In this document: positions 40,514 through 62,585 of the stretch, in pieces
How the letters are laid out: every line of letters begins with the position of its first letter
How positions within the stretch are numbered: the stretch's first letter is position 1
Assembly (NCBI RefSeq): GCF_030463565.1
Contig: NC_134675.1
Coordinates: 19,613,862-19,677,861, forward strand
Reading direction: 5' to 3'
Length of the DNA: 64,000 nt
From: Pelecanus crispus
Lineage: Eukaryota > Chordata > Aves > Pelecaniformes > Pelecanidae
Made by a program: the position numbers and the translations under genes
The notes under the pieces: generated by a model
The model's database searches: none
What the model was told of the DNA's origin: nothing
Seen by the model: the letters and a program-made list of their open reading frames with translations, nothing else

Positions 40514-41011
40514 GTACTATAGAATCATAGAATCATAGAATGCTTTGGGTTGGAAGGGACCTTTAGAGGTCATCTAGCCCAACCCCCCTGCAGTGAGCAG
40601 GGACAGCTTTAATTAGATCAGGTTGCTCAGAGCACCACCCAACCTGACCTTGAATGTTGCCAGGGATGGGGCCTCTACCACCTCTCTGGGCAACCTGTTC
40701 CAGTGCTTGACCACCCTCATTGTAAAAAATTTCTTTCTAATGTCTAGTCTAAATCTATTCTTCTTTAGTTTAAATCCATTATTCCTTGTCCTGTCACAAC
40801 AGGCCTTGCTAAAAAGATTCTCCCCATCCTTCCTATAGGCCCCCTTTAAGTACTGGAAGGTCGCAATAAGGTCTCCTCACAGCCTTCTCGTCTCTAGGCT
40901 GAACAATCCCAACTCTCTCAGCCTGGCCTCATAGGAGAGATGCTCCAGCCCTCGGATCATTTTCGTGGCCCTCCTCTGGACCCGCTCCAACAGGTCCATG
41001 TCCTTCTTGTG

Positions 41012-42271
41012 CTAAGGACTCCAGAGCTGGACGCAGTACTCCAGGTGAGGTCTCACCAGAGCGGAGTAGAGGGGCAGAATCACCTCCCTCGACCTGCTGG
41101 CCACGCTTCTTTTGACGCAGCCCAGGATACAGTTGGCTTTCTGGGCTGCAAGCGCACATTGCCGGCTCATATCCAGCTTTTCATCTACTAGTACCCCCAA
41201 GTCCTTCTCCGCGGGGCTGCTCTCAATGCCTTCATCCCCCAGCCTGTATTGATATTGGGGGTTGCCCCGTCCCAGGTGCAGGACCTTGCACTTGGCCTTG
41301 TTGAACCTCATGAGGTTCACACAGGCCCACCTCTCCAGCTTGTCCAGGTCCCTTTGGATGACATCTCGTCCTCCTGGTGTGTCAACGACACCACTCAGCT
41401 TGGTGTCATCTGCAAACTTGCTGAGGGTGCACTCGATCCCACTGTCTATGTCATTGATGAAGATATTAATCAGCACCAGTCCCAGTACGGACCCCTGAGG
41501 GACCCCACTTGTCACCGGTCTCCATGTGGACATCGAGCCATTGACCACGACCCTCTGGATGTGACCATCCAGCCAATTCCTTATCCACCGAACAGTCCAC
41601 CCATCAAACCCATATCTCTCCAATTTAGAGAGAAGGATGTTGTGGGGGACCGTGTCGAAGGCTTTACAGAAGTCCAGATAGATGACATCCATTGCTTTTC
41701 CCTTGTCCACTGATGCAGTCACTCGTTCATAAAAAGCCACTAGGTTGGTCAGGCAGGACTTGCCCTTGGTGAATCCGTGCTGGCTGTCTCGAATCACCTC
41801 CCTGTCCTCCATGTGCTTGAGCATAGCTTCTAGGAGGATCTGTTCCATGATCTTCCCAGGCACAGAGGTGAGGCTGACAGGTCAGTAGTTCCCAGGGTCC
41901 TCCTTTCTTCCCTTTTTAAAAATGGGCACAACATTCCCCTTCTTCCAGTCAGCAGGGACTTCACCTGACTGCCATGACTTTTCAAATATCATGGCGAGTG
42001 GCTTGGCAACTACATCAGCCAATTCCCTCAGGACTCTGGGATGCATCTCATCAGGTCCCATAGGCTTGTGTACATCCAGGTTCTTCAGGTGGTCTCGAAC
42101 CTGATCTTCCCTTACAGTGGGAGGGGCTTTACCCCCCTGGTCCCCATCTTTTGGTCCATCGACTTGGGAGGGGTGAGGAGAGAGGTTGCCGGTGAAGACC
42201 GAGGCAAAGAAGTTGTTGAGTACCTCAGCCTTCTCCTCGTCCGTTGATACAAGTTCGCCTTGCTTGTTCAT
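41012..42271 (-). pseudogene. CR1 ORF2: reverse transcriptase
   Basis: RT fingers and palm in two frames (41882-42271 and 41012-41863), with [29 protein letters not shown] and [10 protein letters not shown] (the FADD catalytic box). One break near 41870 lies between them. Confidence 0.9.
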
Positions 42272-43556
42272 CAGGGGGGTATGCTTTCTTTAACCTTCCT
42301 TTTCTGGTTGACATACCTGTAGAAGCCCTTCTTGTTATTCTTTACGTCCCTTGCCAAATTCAGCTCCATCCTCGCTTTGGCCTTCCTGACCCTCTCCCTA
42401 CACAACCAGGCAGCTTCCCTGTACTCTTCCCAGGACACCTGTCCCTGCTTCCACTGCCTGTGCAGTTCCCTCTTGCTCTTTAGGTTGACCAGCATGTCTC
42501 GACTCAGCCATGCTGGTCTCTTCCCTTCCTTGCCTGATTTTTTTTACACTTGGGGACTGAGAGCTCTTGCGCTCTATGGAAGGTGTCCTTAACGATCTGC
42601 CAACTCTGTTCCGTCCCCCTGTCCCTGAGGACCATCTCCCAGGGGGTCCTTCTGACTAACTCCTTGAAGAGCTGGAAGTTTGCTTTCCTAAAATTTAGGG
42701 ACCTGACTGTATTCCTCGCTTTTCCCATGTCCCTCAGGAGTGTGAACTCCACCAACGCATGATCACTGCAGCCCAGGCTGCCTCCAGTCTTGACATCACC
42801 GATGAGCTCACTTGCATTAGCGACCATCAGATCCAGTATCGCTTCCCCTCGGGTAGGTGTGTCTATTACCTGGCTTAGGAAGTTATCGTCTATGCATTCC
42901 AGGAATCTCCTGGATTGCCTACAGCTCGCCGTGTTGCTTTTCCAGCAAATGTCGGGGTGGTTGAAGTCCCCCAGCAGCACGAGAGTCTGCAAGTGCGAAG
43001 CCTCCCGGAGCTGGAGGAAGAAGGCTTCATCAGCAGGCTCCCCTTGATCAGGCGGCCTGTAGTAGACACCAACCACAAGGTTCCCTTTGTTGCCTCTGTC
43101 TCTTACCCATAAGCTTTCGACCTGCTCATGGCTATTCTTCAGGGACAGCTCTTCACACTGTATTGATTCCTTTATGTAGAGGGCAACGCCTCCGCCCCTA
43201 CTTCCTCACCTGTCCCTTCTGAACAGCCTGTAGCCATCAATAGCCACATTCCAGTCATGGGATTCGTCCCACCAGGTTTCGGTTATGGCAATCAGGTCAT
43301 AGCTGTCTAGTAGCACAGCAGCTTCCAGCTCCTCCTGTTTGTTCCCCATGCTGCGTGCGTTCGTGTAGAGGCATTTCATCTGGGCTGTTGTCCGTGTCAC
43401 CTTCTTAGTGGAACATCCCTTGTTTCCCTCGGGGTGTTTCACGAAGGTTTCCTTGTGAGCTCTAACTATCTCAGGAGCCCCTGGCTCATCTCTGCAAGAC
43501 TTCAACTGTGCTGCAGCGTCCTCATCATGCCTCTGGGCAACAGGTCGAGGGCTCAC
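42272..43556 (-). pseudogene. CR1 ORF2: endonuclease and linker
   Basis: APE-type endonuclease segments: MKCLYTNARSMGNKQEELE and AITETWWDESHDW at the N-terminus, GVYYRPPDQGE and LGDFNHPDICW centrally, and SDHALVEF at the C-terminal catalytic histidine. Breaks lie near 43200 and 42500. Confidence 0.9.
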
Positions 43557-43646
43557 AGTAGCCCCTCCCCCGTCCCTCTAACCATTGTGTACCATCCCAC
43601 AGCTTGTCACAGGCAAGCCTGATATGTTCTCCCTCCCCCTTCACAT

Positions 43647-44594
43647 CTAGTTTAAAGCCCTGTCAATGAGCCCCGCAAGCTCCTGTGCAAAGACCCTCTT
43701 TCCCCTTTGAGAAAGGTGGCTCCCATTTGTCGCCAGCAAGCCTGGTGCCATGTAGGCCGTCCCATTGTCGAAGAACCCAAAGTTATGACAGTGGCACCAG
43801 CCATGGAACCATGTGTTAAGAGATTGGATCTGCCTGTTCCTACCAATGTCACCTCCCACAACTGGAAGGAGGGAGGAAAAGATGACCTGTGCCCCCAATT
43901 CCCTCACTAACCATCCCAAGGCCCTGAAGTCTCTTTTAATCATCCTTGGGCTGTGCACTGCAACTTCGTCACCACCCACGCGGAAGAGCAGTAAGGGGTA
44001 GTAGTCTGAGGGCCATACCAGGCTGTGAAGTCTTCTGGTGATATCTCTGACCCGGGCTCCTGGCAGGCAGCAGACTTCCTTATGAGGAGGGTCCACTTGG
44101 CATATTGGACCCTCCATTCCCCTCAGGAGGGAGTCTCCTATGACTATGATCCGTCTTTTCTTCCTTGTGGAGGTGGTAGTAATATGGGGGCTAGGTCTTT
44201 GTGGTCTTGGCGACTCTTCTGGTGTAGATGGATCAACGCCCACATCGTCCACTGACTGGTCCTCCACATCTAGAGCCTCATACCTATTGTGCAGAGGCAC
44301 CTGGGGGGTCACGGTGGGCAAGGAAAGGGTTCGCTTGCCGCCCCGATTGTGGACTTGTTTCCACTCGCCACTTCCCTCTAAGACCCTGCCTACATCTTGG
44401 TGGGGGGAGGATACTGGATCCCTTTGGTCACAGGCTTTTTCTGGAGGCTGTCCCTGGTCAGGTTTCCAGGAGCTCAGAGCGTGATTCCACCTGTCTATCT
44501 CTTGCTCAGACTCCTTGATGCTCCGTAGCCTGTCTACTTCCTCCCTTAGCTCTGCCACCAGGCTGAGTAGATAGTCCACTTGGTCACAGCGCAC
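43647..44594 (-). CDS. CR1 ORF1 protein with GDSL-type esterase domain, open for 315 codons
   Basis: A coiled-coil-like N-terminus (LLSLVAELREEVDRLRSIKE) is followed by a low-complexity linker. A C-terminal SGNH/GDSL-type hydrolase-like domain follows, with the nucleophile block IVIGDSLLRG and the terminal catalytic histidine context GSHLSQRG. CR1 ORF1 proteins are known to carry an esterase domain in ribonucleoprotein particles. Upstream in the same frame a Cys-rich stretch (CRECHQ, CVRC) suggests that the zinc-finger part extends 5' of the first visible ATG. No stop interrupts the frame. Confidence 0.85.
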   Translation of the reverse strand: MRCDQVDYLLSLVAELREEVDRLRSIKESEQEIDRWNHALSSWKPDQGQPPEKACDQRDPVSSPHQDVGRVLEGSGEWKQVHNRGGKRTLSLPTVTPQVPLHNRYEALDVEDQSVDDVGVDPSTPEESPRPQRPSPHITTTSTRKKRRIIVIGDSLLRGMEGPICQVDPPHKEVCCLPGARVRDITRRLHSLVWPSDYYPLLLFRVGGDEVAVHSPRMIKRDFRALGWLVRELGAQVIFSSLLPVVGGDIGRNRQIQSLNTWFHGWCHCHNFGFFDNGTAYMAPGLLATNGSHLSQRGKRVFAQELAGLIDRALN

Positions 44595-45105
44595 ACAGCT
44601 GTTCCCTCTGCTGCCGTCTGTTCCCAGTGCAAGCTGGTGGCACTCCCTGCAGCCAGAGACCTGGATGGCTGTGTGTTTCCCTGGGAGCTCAGTCTGGGTA
44701 GGTACAGACTTTCTGGCTAGTGCAGAGGATGGATATCCGCCGGATGGATACCATGGCCATGCCTAGGCTCCCTCTCACCAGCTGAACTTACCGAACCTAC
44801 CTCTTGAGCTAGGAGGGGGGGCACTTGGCCTTCCCCGCGCGCCCTGACCGTGTGAACTGCCGCGCCATGCCCTTCTGACATGCCATGTCCTGGTTGCCGC
44901 ACTCCTGGTCGCTCGCGCTCCCTGGGGGCTGCTTTTATAGGTGGGGGGGTTTGGCCGCTGTCACTCCTGGCCCCACCCACACTGCGTCAGAGCTGCCCCA
45001 CATCAGCACCTCGCCCTTTCCCACTCTAGGCTGGGGGCTGGGCTGCCCGCTCTTGCCCTGCGCTTTTTTGCCACTTAAGCAAGGGTGCCCCGGTGCGAGC
45101 GTCCG

Positions 45106-45256
45106 GTACCAAGCCCTTCACCTCGGAGATGAAGGGGATAAAGTCCCTGTAGTGCACATAAAAAATATGCTGGAGACAGTCTGGATTATTCCTGCCTCAG
45201 GCAAAAGCAAACCCATTCATGGGATTGCTTTTGCTCAAGGACCTGGGTGCACTTAG
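45106..45256 (+). pseudogene. ERVL pol: integrase C-terminus
   Basis: The frame resumes after the CR1 with VPVVHIKNMLETVWIIPASG and ends at the stop after GPGCT. This is the end of the ERVL pol; no env follows. Confidence 0.8.
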
Positions 45257-45744
45257 TGGGTGATGCAGAAGGATGGGGAAGTCCGATGTGTACCTCAAGG
45301 GAATTTGATTTTGGTTGAGAATAGCCAATGAACTGACTTGTGTGTTGTTAATTGTTATATAATACTGTGTGTCATCTCTTCTATGGTTGCTATATGCCAC
45401 ATCAACTGTATTACAGTAAGAGTCACCTAGCTTAATGAAGAATGAACTTTGATGAAACCATGCAAAGTGCAGCAGTGATGGAACCAGAACTGGCTTCAGC
45501 ATGCAACAATCCAACACCGCACACCATCTTTCCTGCTCTGAAAGACTGCAATGATAGATGGAACCCAAAGTCATGGACTGAATGAAGTCAACAGATGTTT
45601 TAGAGGGATGGCCCATAAGGGGAATGAATGATAGCTATGTGCATATATCAAAATACAGGAAAGGTGGTGGTGATTAAACAGAATGTATTGGAAAGGGGTA
45701 GGACCTGGGCATGACATAGATGGTATAGAATAAGGAGTGGATAC
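45257..45744 (+). other. ERVL 3' untranslated region
   Basis: Non-coding sequence between pol and the 3' LTR, with no env-like signal. Confidence 0.65.
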
Positions 45745-46277
45745 TGTCCTGGTTTCAGCTAGGATAGAGTTAATTTTCTTCCTAGTAGCTGGCATAGTGC
45801 TGTGTTTTGGATTTAGTAGGAGAAGAATGTTGATAACACAGTGATGTTTTTAGTTGTTGCCAAGTACTGCTCATGCTAGTCAAGGACTTTTCAGCTTCCC
45901 ATGCTCTGCCAGGTACACAAGAAACTGGGAGGGGGCACAGCCAGAATAGTTGATCCAAACTGACCAAAGGGCTATTCCATACCATATGACGTCATGCTCA
46001 GTATATAAACTGGGGGGGGGTGGCCGGGGAGCAGCAATTGCTGTTCAGAGACTTGGCTGGGTATCAGTCAGCAGGTGGTGAGCAATTGCATTGTGCATCA
46101 CTTGTTTTTTATATTATTATTATTTTCCCTTCCTTTTCTGTCCTGTTAAACTATCTCAACCCATGAATTTTACTACTTTTTTTTTTTTATTATTATTCTC
46201 TCCCCTATCCTACTGGGGCCAGGGGGTGAGCAAATAGCTGTGTGGTGTTTAGGTGCCTACCAGGTTAAACGACAACA
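45745..46277 (+). repeat. 3' LTR (family A) of the ERVL provirus
   Basis: 533 bp, TGTCCTGGTTTCAGC start and CGACAACA end. It is the same family as the solo LTRs at 15231, 21364, 52882 and 54050, which identifies those as ERVL relatives. It is immediately followed by a CR1 fragment, and no matching duplication is visible at the left side of the provirus. Confidence 0.85.
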
Positions 46278-47570
46278 GCAGGTCACCTTGTCATAGAAGG
46301 AGATCAAGTTAATCAGGACCTGCCTTTCATAAACCCATGCTGACTGGGCCTGATCACCTCGTTGTCCTGTACATGCCCTGTGATGGCACTCAGGATGATC
46401 TGCTCCATAATCTTCCCCAGCACCAAGGTCAGGCTGACAGGCCTGTAGTTCCCCCTGTCCTCCCTTCTGGCCCTTCTTGGAGATGGGTGTCACATTTGCT
46501 ATCCGGGACCTCCACAGTTAGCCAGGACTGCTGATAAATGATGGAGAGTGGCTTGGTGAGCACTTCCGCCAGCTCCCTCAGTACCCTTGGGTGGATCCCA
46601 TCTGGCCCCATCGACTTGTGTGTGTCTAAGTGATGTAGCAGGTCACTCACCATTTCCCTTTGGATTATGGGGGCTTCATTCTGCTCCCCAGCCCTGTCTT
46701 CCAGCTCAGAGGGCTGGGTACCCCAAGAACAATTGGTCTTACTATTAAAGACAAAGAAGGCATTAAGTACCTCAGACTTTGTCACTATGTTTCCCCCCCG
46801 CACCCAATAAAGGATGGAGATTCTCCTTAGCCCTCCTTTTGTTGCTAATATATTTATAGAAACATTTCTTATTGTCTTTTATGGCAGTAGCCAGATTAAG
46901 TTCTAGTTGGGCTTTGGCCCTTCTAATTTTCTCCCTGCATAACCTCACATCTTTGTAGTCCTCCTGACTCGCCTGTTCCTTCTTCCAAAGGTCATAAACT
47001 CATAAACTCTTCCCCCCCACACATTCCAGCCAAAGCTCTCTGTTCAGCCAAGCCGGTCTTCTTCCCTGCCAGCTCGTCTTTTGGCACATGGGGAGAGCCT
47101 GCTCCTGCGCCTTTAAGATTTCCTTCTTGAAGGATGCCCAGCCTTCCTGGACCCCTTTGCCCATCAGGACTGCCTCCCATGGGACTTTCCCAACCAGTGG
47201 CCTGAACAGGCCAAAGCCTGTCCTCCGGAAGTCGAAGGTAGCAGTTCTGCTGACCCCCCTCCTTACTTCTCCGAGAATCAAAAACTCTGTCATTTTGTGA
47301 TCGCTGTGCTCAAGACGGCCTCCAAACGTCACATCACCCACACATCCTTCTCTGTTCATGAACAACAGGTCTAGCAGGGCGCCTTCCCTAGTTGGCTCAC
47401 TCACCAACTGTGTCAGGAAGTTATCTTCCACACACTCCAGGAACCTCCTAGACTGTTTCCTCTCTGCTGTGTTGTATTTCCAACAGATGTCCGGCAAGTT
47501 GAAGTCCCCCACGAGAACAAGGGCTAGCGATCATGAGACTTCTCCCAGCTGCTTATAGAATACTTCATCT
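46278..47570 (-). mobile_element. CR1 LINE fragment (RT N-terminal part and endonuclease)
   Basis: Minus-strand CR1 ORF2, from the RT ([18 protein letters not shown] at 46429-46803) to the endonuclease (MGDFNLPDICWKYNT, 47000-47512). It lacks its own 3' half: its left end abuts the ERVL LTR exactly. Right end near 47570. Confidence 0.88.
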
Positions 47571-50500
47571 GTAACATTAGGTAGAATGGTAGTGTGCACT
47601 TCAGCAATACCCAGAGTATGTGTTCAGAGTTACTGCTAAATAATTCTGAAAAGGAAGTAGCGAACATAATGCAGATGCATGAAAAGCTTTACAAGTAAAG
47701 AAAGGTTTCCAGACATTTATTTCTGGAATTGTACACCAGGTAAAGTACAACAAATACAAAATAATGCTAAAAGAAAAAAATATCAGTGTTTATGTACAAA
47801 TATTAAAACCAATGCAACAATAGCGACTTTCTCTTGAACATCTGATATTAAAAACATGTTCCGATTGTCACTAAATTTGTTGTTATGCACAGGGTACGTA
47901 CTTTGAACTGAGAATAACTGGAATCTCTGTGTTAAGAGGACTATAACCATACCTACTGTATTTTACAACTGATAGTATTTTCCTTCTTCCAATGAAAAAT
48001 AGGAATAAAAAAATAGTAACCTTGTCATTAATTTTATAAATTACTGTATTTAGTTTCCCCATCTGTAGACAGTATGCTTGTAGTGCTGGGCAAATAGTGT
48101 CCCTCTTGGTCAGTTTATCCATTAGTTTACATTCAAAGTTGAAATATTCACCTAAAGACTTTGGTTAAATTAAGTAGTATCAGTATGTTCTACTTGATCT
48201 GAAGTTTTCATACATTTTTGACCCTCATTTTTACAAGTTTAAAAACAGGAAACAATTGCACAACTCATTGACCTAATAGTACACAATTTAGTATCCTTCA
48301 AGTAAATTCAGCAGTTTGACCATGACAAGAAAAATAAACATTTAAAAACCTAGCATGAGAAGATGATGTATGAGTAACCAAAGTAAAAGTATTGCTATAA
48401 TCACAGCACCAAGTTACACTTCTAAATGAATCAGCTATCCTCTTCAGATTCCCTGTACATAAAAAGGATACCTTTACCAACACTGCAATTGCCCATTATG
48501 GATTTTTGGTTTGTTTGTATGAAGAAAAAGTATGGCAGAGGACAAAGAATTCATCACAGTTTGTTTTAAGAATTGTGCTTCATCATCAAAGAACCAAGGC
48601 AATATAATTTCTTCATATGGTTGCAATTCAGTTATCTTCATGCTGACTTTCAAAACGCAATTCTTTTAATAAACAGTAACAAGTTCTCCATTTTAAATGT
48701 TTAAACTGAGAGAAAAATAATTAAGTCCAGCTTCTAAAAGAAAAATTCAATAAATAGCTATTTTACATGGATAAAGTCATAGTGGTACAAATTTATGAAT
48801 GTCACATCAAGCATGCACAAAAATGTTACTATACACAGAAGTAGTCAGAAAATATTGAAATAGATATCTAAAAAAGATATGAAGAATTTACATATTTACA
48901 AAATCTTGCAAATTATTGCCTCATCTTAACAAGGAATTAAAAGTAAACGATACCAGCTAGCTAGCCAACAGGCTAAATAAGATCAGCGTTTAAAAATCTA
49001 TTAGACTAGCTGGAATTCATTTTTCTCTCATATCATTTTCTGAATTTTGGTCAAAAGTCTTTATTAAATAACTAAAGTGTCCATTCGTCTTGCTGACAAC
49101 CCAAACCTTAGACAAGTCTCTGTCTACATTAAGAGCCCAGCAATGCATAGATAAATTGAATATATTACTGCATCGGCTAATGAGAATGAGCATGTTCATT
49201 TAAGTGCAACTGGTATAAGCATTCAGTCATCTTTGTATAATGATTTTTATACAGACCAGCCACTCACTGTAAACCCATAAACTTGAATGTATAATAATGA
49301 ATGATTATGGCCAGTATTTTACAAAATTACATAAAATGTGTTGATTCATAAACAAAAGAAACAAGGTACACAGTTCAGCACAAAACACAGCAACAAGAAG
49401 CTGACAACTTGGCTAAAAATGTCAGAGTACACCACAGGGCCAAGGCTACCCATTATTTACTGTGTACTTACTAGAATTACATATTTCAGATGTATAAGTT
49501 AAGAACTGATTACAAAATTATCTTTACTGTTGTCCACTGTGCTAAACTAATTTGTTTTAATATGGTAAATGTGCTATTGCATAAACGCTTCAAAGCAATC
49601 TTCATTACAACAATGTAAAGAAAACTCCATATGCTGCATCCAAAACTCAGGATGTCAATGCAGTTCACAGTATGCATAATAAATACCCTCTTCCCTTTCA
49701 AATATTAAAGTCACTACTTTCTAATTACTCAGCATAACCTTGAAGCAACTGTTACAAATATCAACAACACAAGCTTAATCACTTCAATAATGAAAACAAG
49801 TTAGTGGCAATTAAATTTGTAATATGAACAGTGCAAAGAAAAAGTATGGAGGGAAAGGGGTAATCCTACCGAAGTAATGTTCTCCCGCAAGAATTAGAAC
49901 AAACATTTGCAAGACAAACTTTGTGGATGGCTAAATTGCACTCAGTGTTCAAAATAAAAATTTACTGAAGTTAAATAGTTACTTTTATGGGAAACATTTT
50001 TACTCATCTTTTCCTGTTTGACCAAGGTAGTGAAGTGCCATTTTTGAGCCAATGACTTGCCAAAACAAATAAATGCAATCCACACTGAAGAAAAACTTTC
50101 AAATACATACTTCAAGGTTCTACTACTTCTATATAAATGAGATAGTCCCTCAAAACTGTAACACTTTGAACTGCAGTGCTCCAAACAATTTAAGATGTCT
50201 TCCAAAATGTAGACTGTTTGTTTAGTGGTAAATCCTAAGCTGTGCAGACTGTAGCTTTATACAACATCAGCTGCCTTAGGAAAGTTAAGTTATACAGGTG
50301 CATTAATCTTCAAAGTTGTGGACAAAACCCATCCAAATACAATAGCCTAAAATGCATCTGTTTAAGCCAGTAAGTTTAAAGTACACAGACACCTCTGGCA
50401 GCATAATTACTTCTGTGTAAGGTAGCCATGGCCTATAATTTTGCAACAGCATCCAAGTGTAGGTCTTCATACTTAACTCATGTTAAGTCCCTTATGCTAG

Positions 50501-51053
50501 CTTCCACCAAGATGAACTTGCTGGTTTTTAAACTGAAGTGCTCTAGTTTAGTATCACATGAGAGGAGGTTCCATTTAAAAAACATCCTTGTATGTTTGTG
50601 CAGTTTAACTTAAAGAAACCCATCCCTGCCTTTATAAGGAAAAAAAAAATGCTACATTGAGCAGGGATCAGGATTGGTACCTGTAAACATTGTTATTACA
50701 CTGCATCAGTTACTGCAAAAGTAACTTAGACTAAAAAGCCACTCCAATCGTTCAGAACTTCTGTGCTGGTTTTGAAATGGTGGCCTCTGTCTACAGGCTT
50801 TAAAAAAAAATTGAAGCAGAGCTTAAAGCTGCACCACAGAATTCTCTTAGTCCCAAACTCTGCCAAACATTTCCACATTTATGGACTGAAAAAAGAAATT
50901 GCTCTTGATAAATCAAGATATAGTTCTATACATAAAAAGACATCACTGATGTCAAAGTTCAAACTTCCAGTGAAAGACTAAGCAAACCTGATAGCTCCCA
51001 TCAAGTTTACTACTACTGCATAAAGTACCCACTGTTTGTTTAGTTTTCCACAG
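47571..51053 (-). other. MIER3: MIER3 3' untranslated region
   Basis: About 3.4 kb of AT-rich sequence downstream of the MIER3 stop with no transposon inside. A minus-strand AATAAA at 47716-47721, just before the CR1, is the most distal candidate polyadenylation signal. The true 3' end is not determined. Confidence 0.6.
47716..47721 (-). terminator. Candidate distal polyadenylation signal of MIER3
   Basis: TTTATT on the plus strand, AATAAA on the minus strand, near the 3' limit of the transposon-free downstream region. One of several candidates. Confidence 0.35.

Positions 51054-62585
<11,532 letters not shown>

Larger units (their letters stand above)
40518..45105 (-). mobile_element. Nearly full-length CR1 LINE
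   Basis: About 4.59 kb on the minus strand: a GC-rich 5' UTR at about 44700-45105, ORF1 (43647-44594), ORF2 endonuclease and RT (41012-43556) and a 3' UTR ending in the ATAGAATCATAGAATC tail at 40518. It splits the ERVL integrase C-terminal region and is flanked by GTAC on both sides (40514-40517 and 45106-45109). Most avian CR1 copies are strongly 5'-truncated, so this length is notable. ORF2 is broken. Confidence 0.9.
27311..46277 (+). mobile_element. ERVL-type provirus interrupted by three later insertions
   Basis: A plus-strand provirus reading gag-like, protease/RT (YIDD at 29602-29613), RNase H, integrase, then a short 3' UTR and a 3' LTR at 45745-46277. No env gene is present, as expected for ERVL. 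The body is interrupted at 31002-39099 (class I ERV), 39475-40260 (solo LTR) and 40518-45105 (CR1). Each interruption rejoins cleanly to the next pol segment. No 5' LTR was found: the left border near 27.3 kb abuts a CR1 fragment and is uncertain. Stops and frameshifts throughout make it defective. Confidence 0.88.

Noticed and set aside
26455-47570. Segmental duplication giving the two similar CR1 fragments
   Set aside because: They are only about 85 percent identical by eye and start at different points, so they are separate copies of one subfamily.
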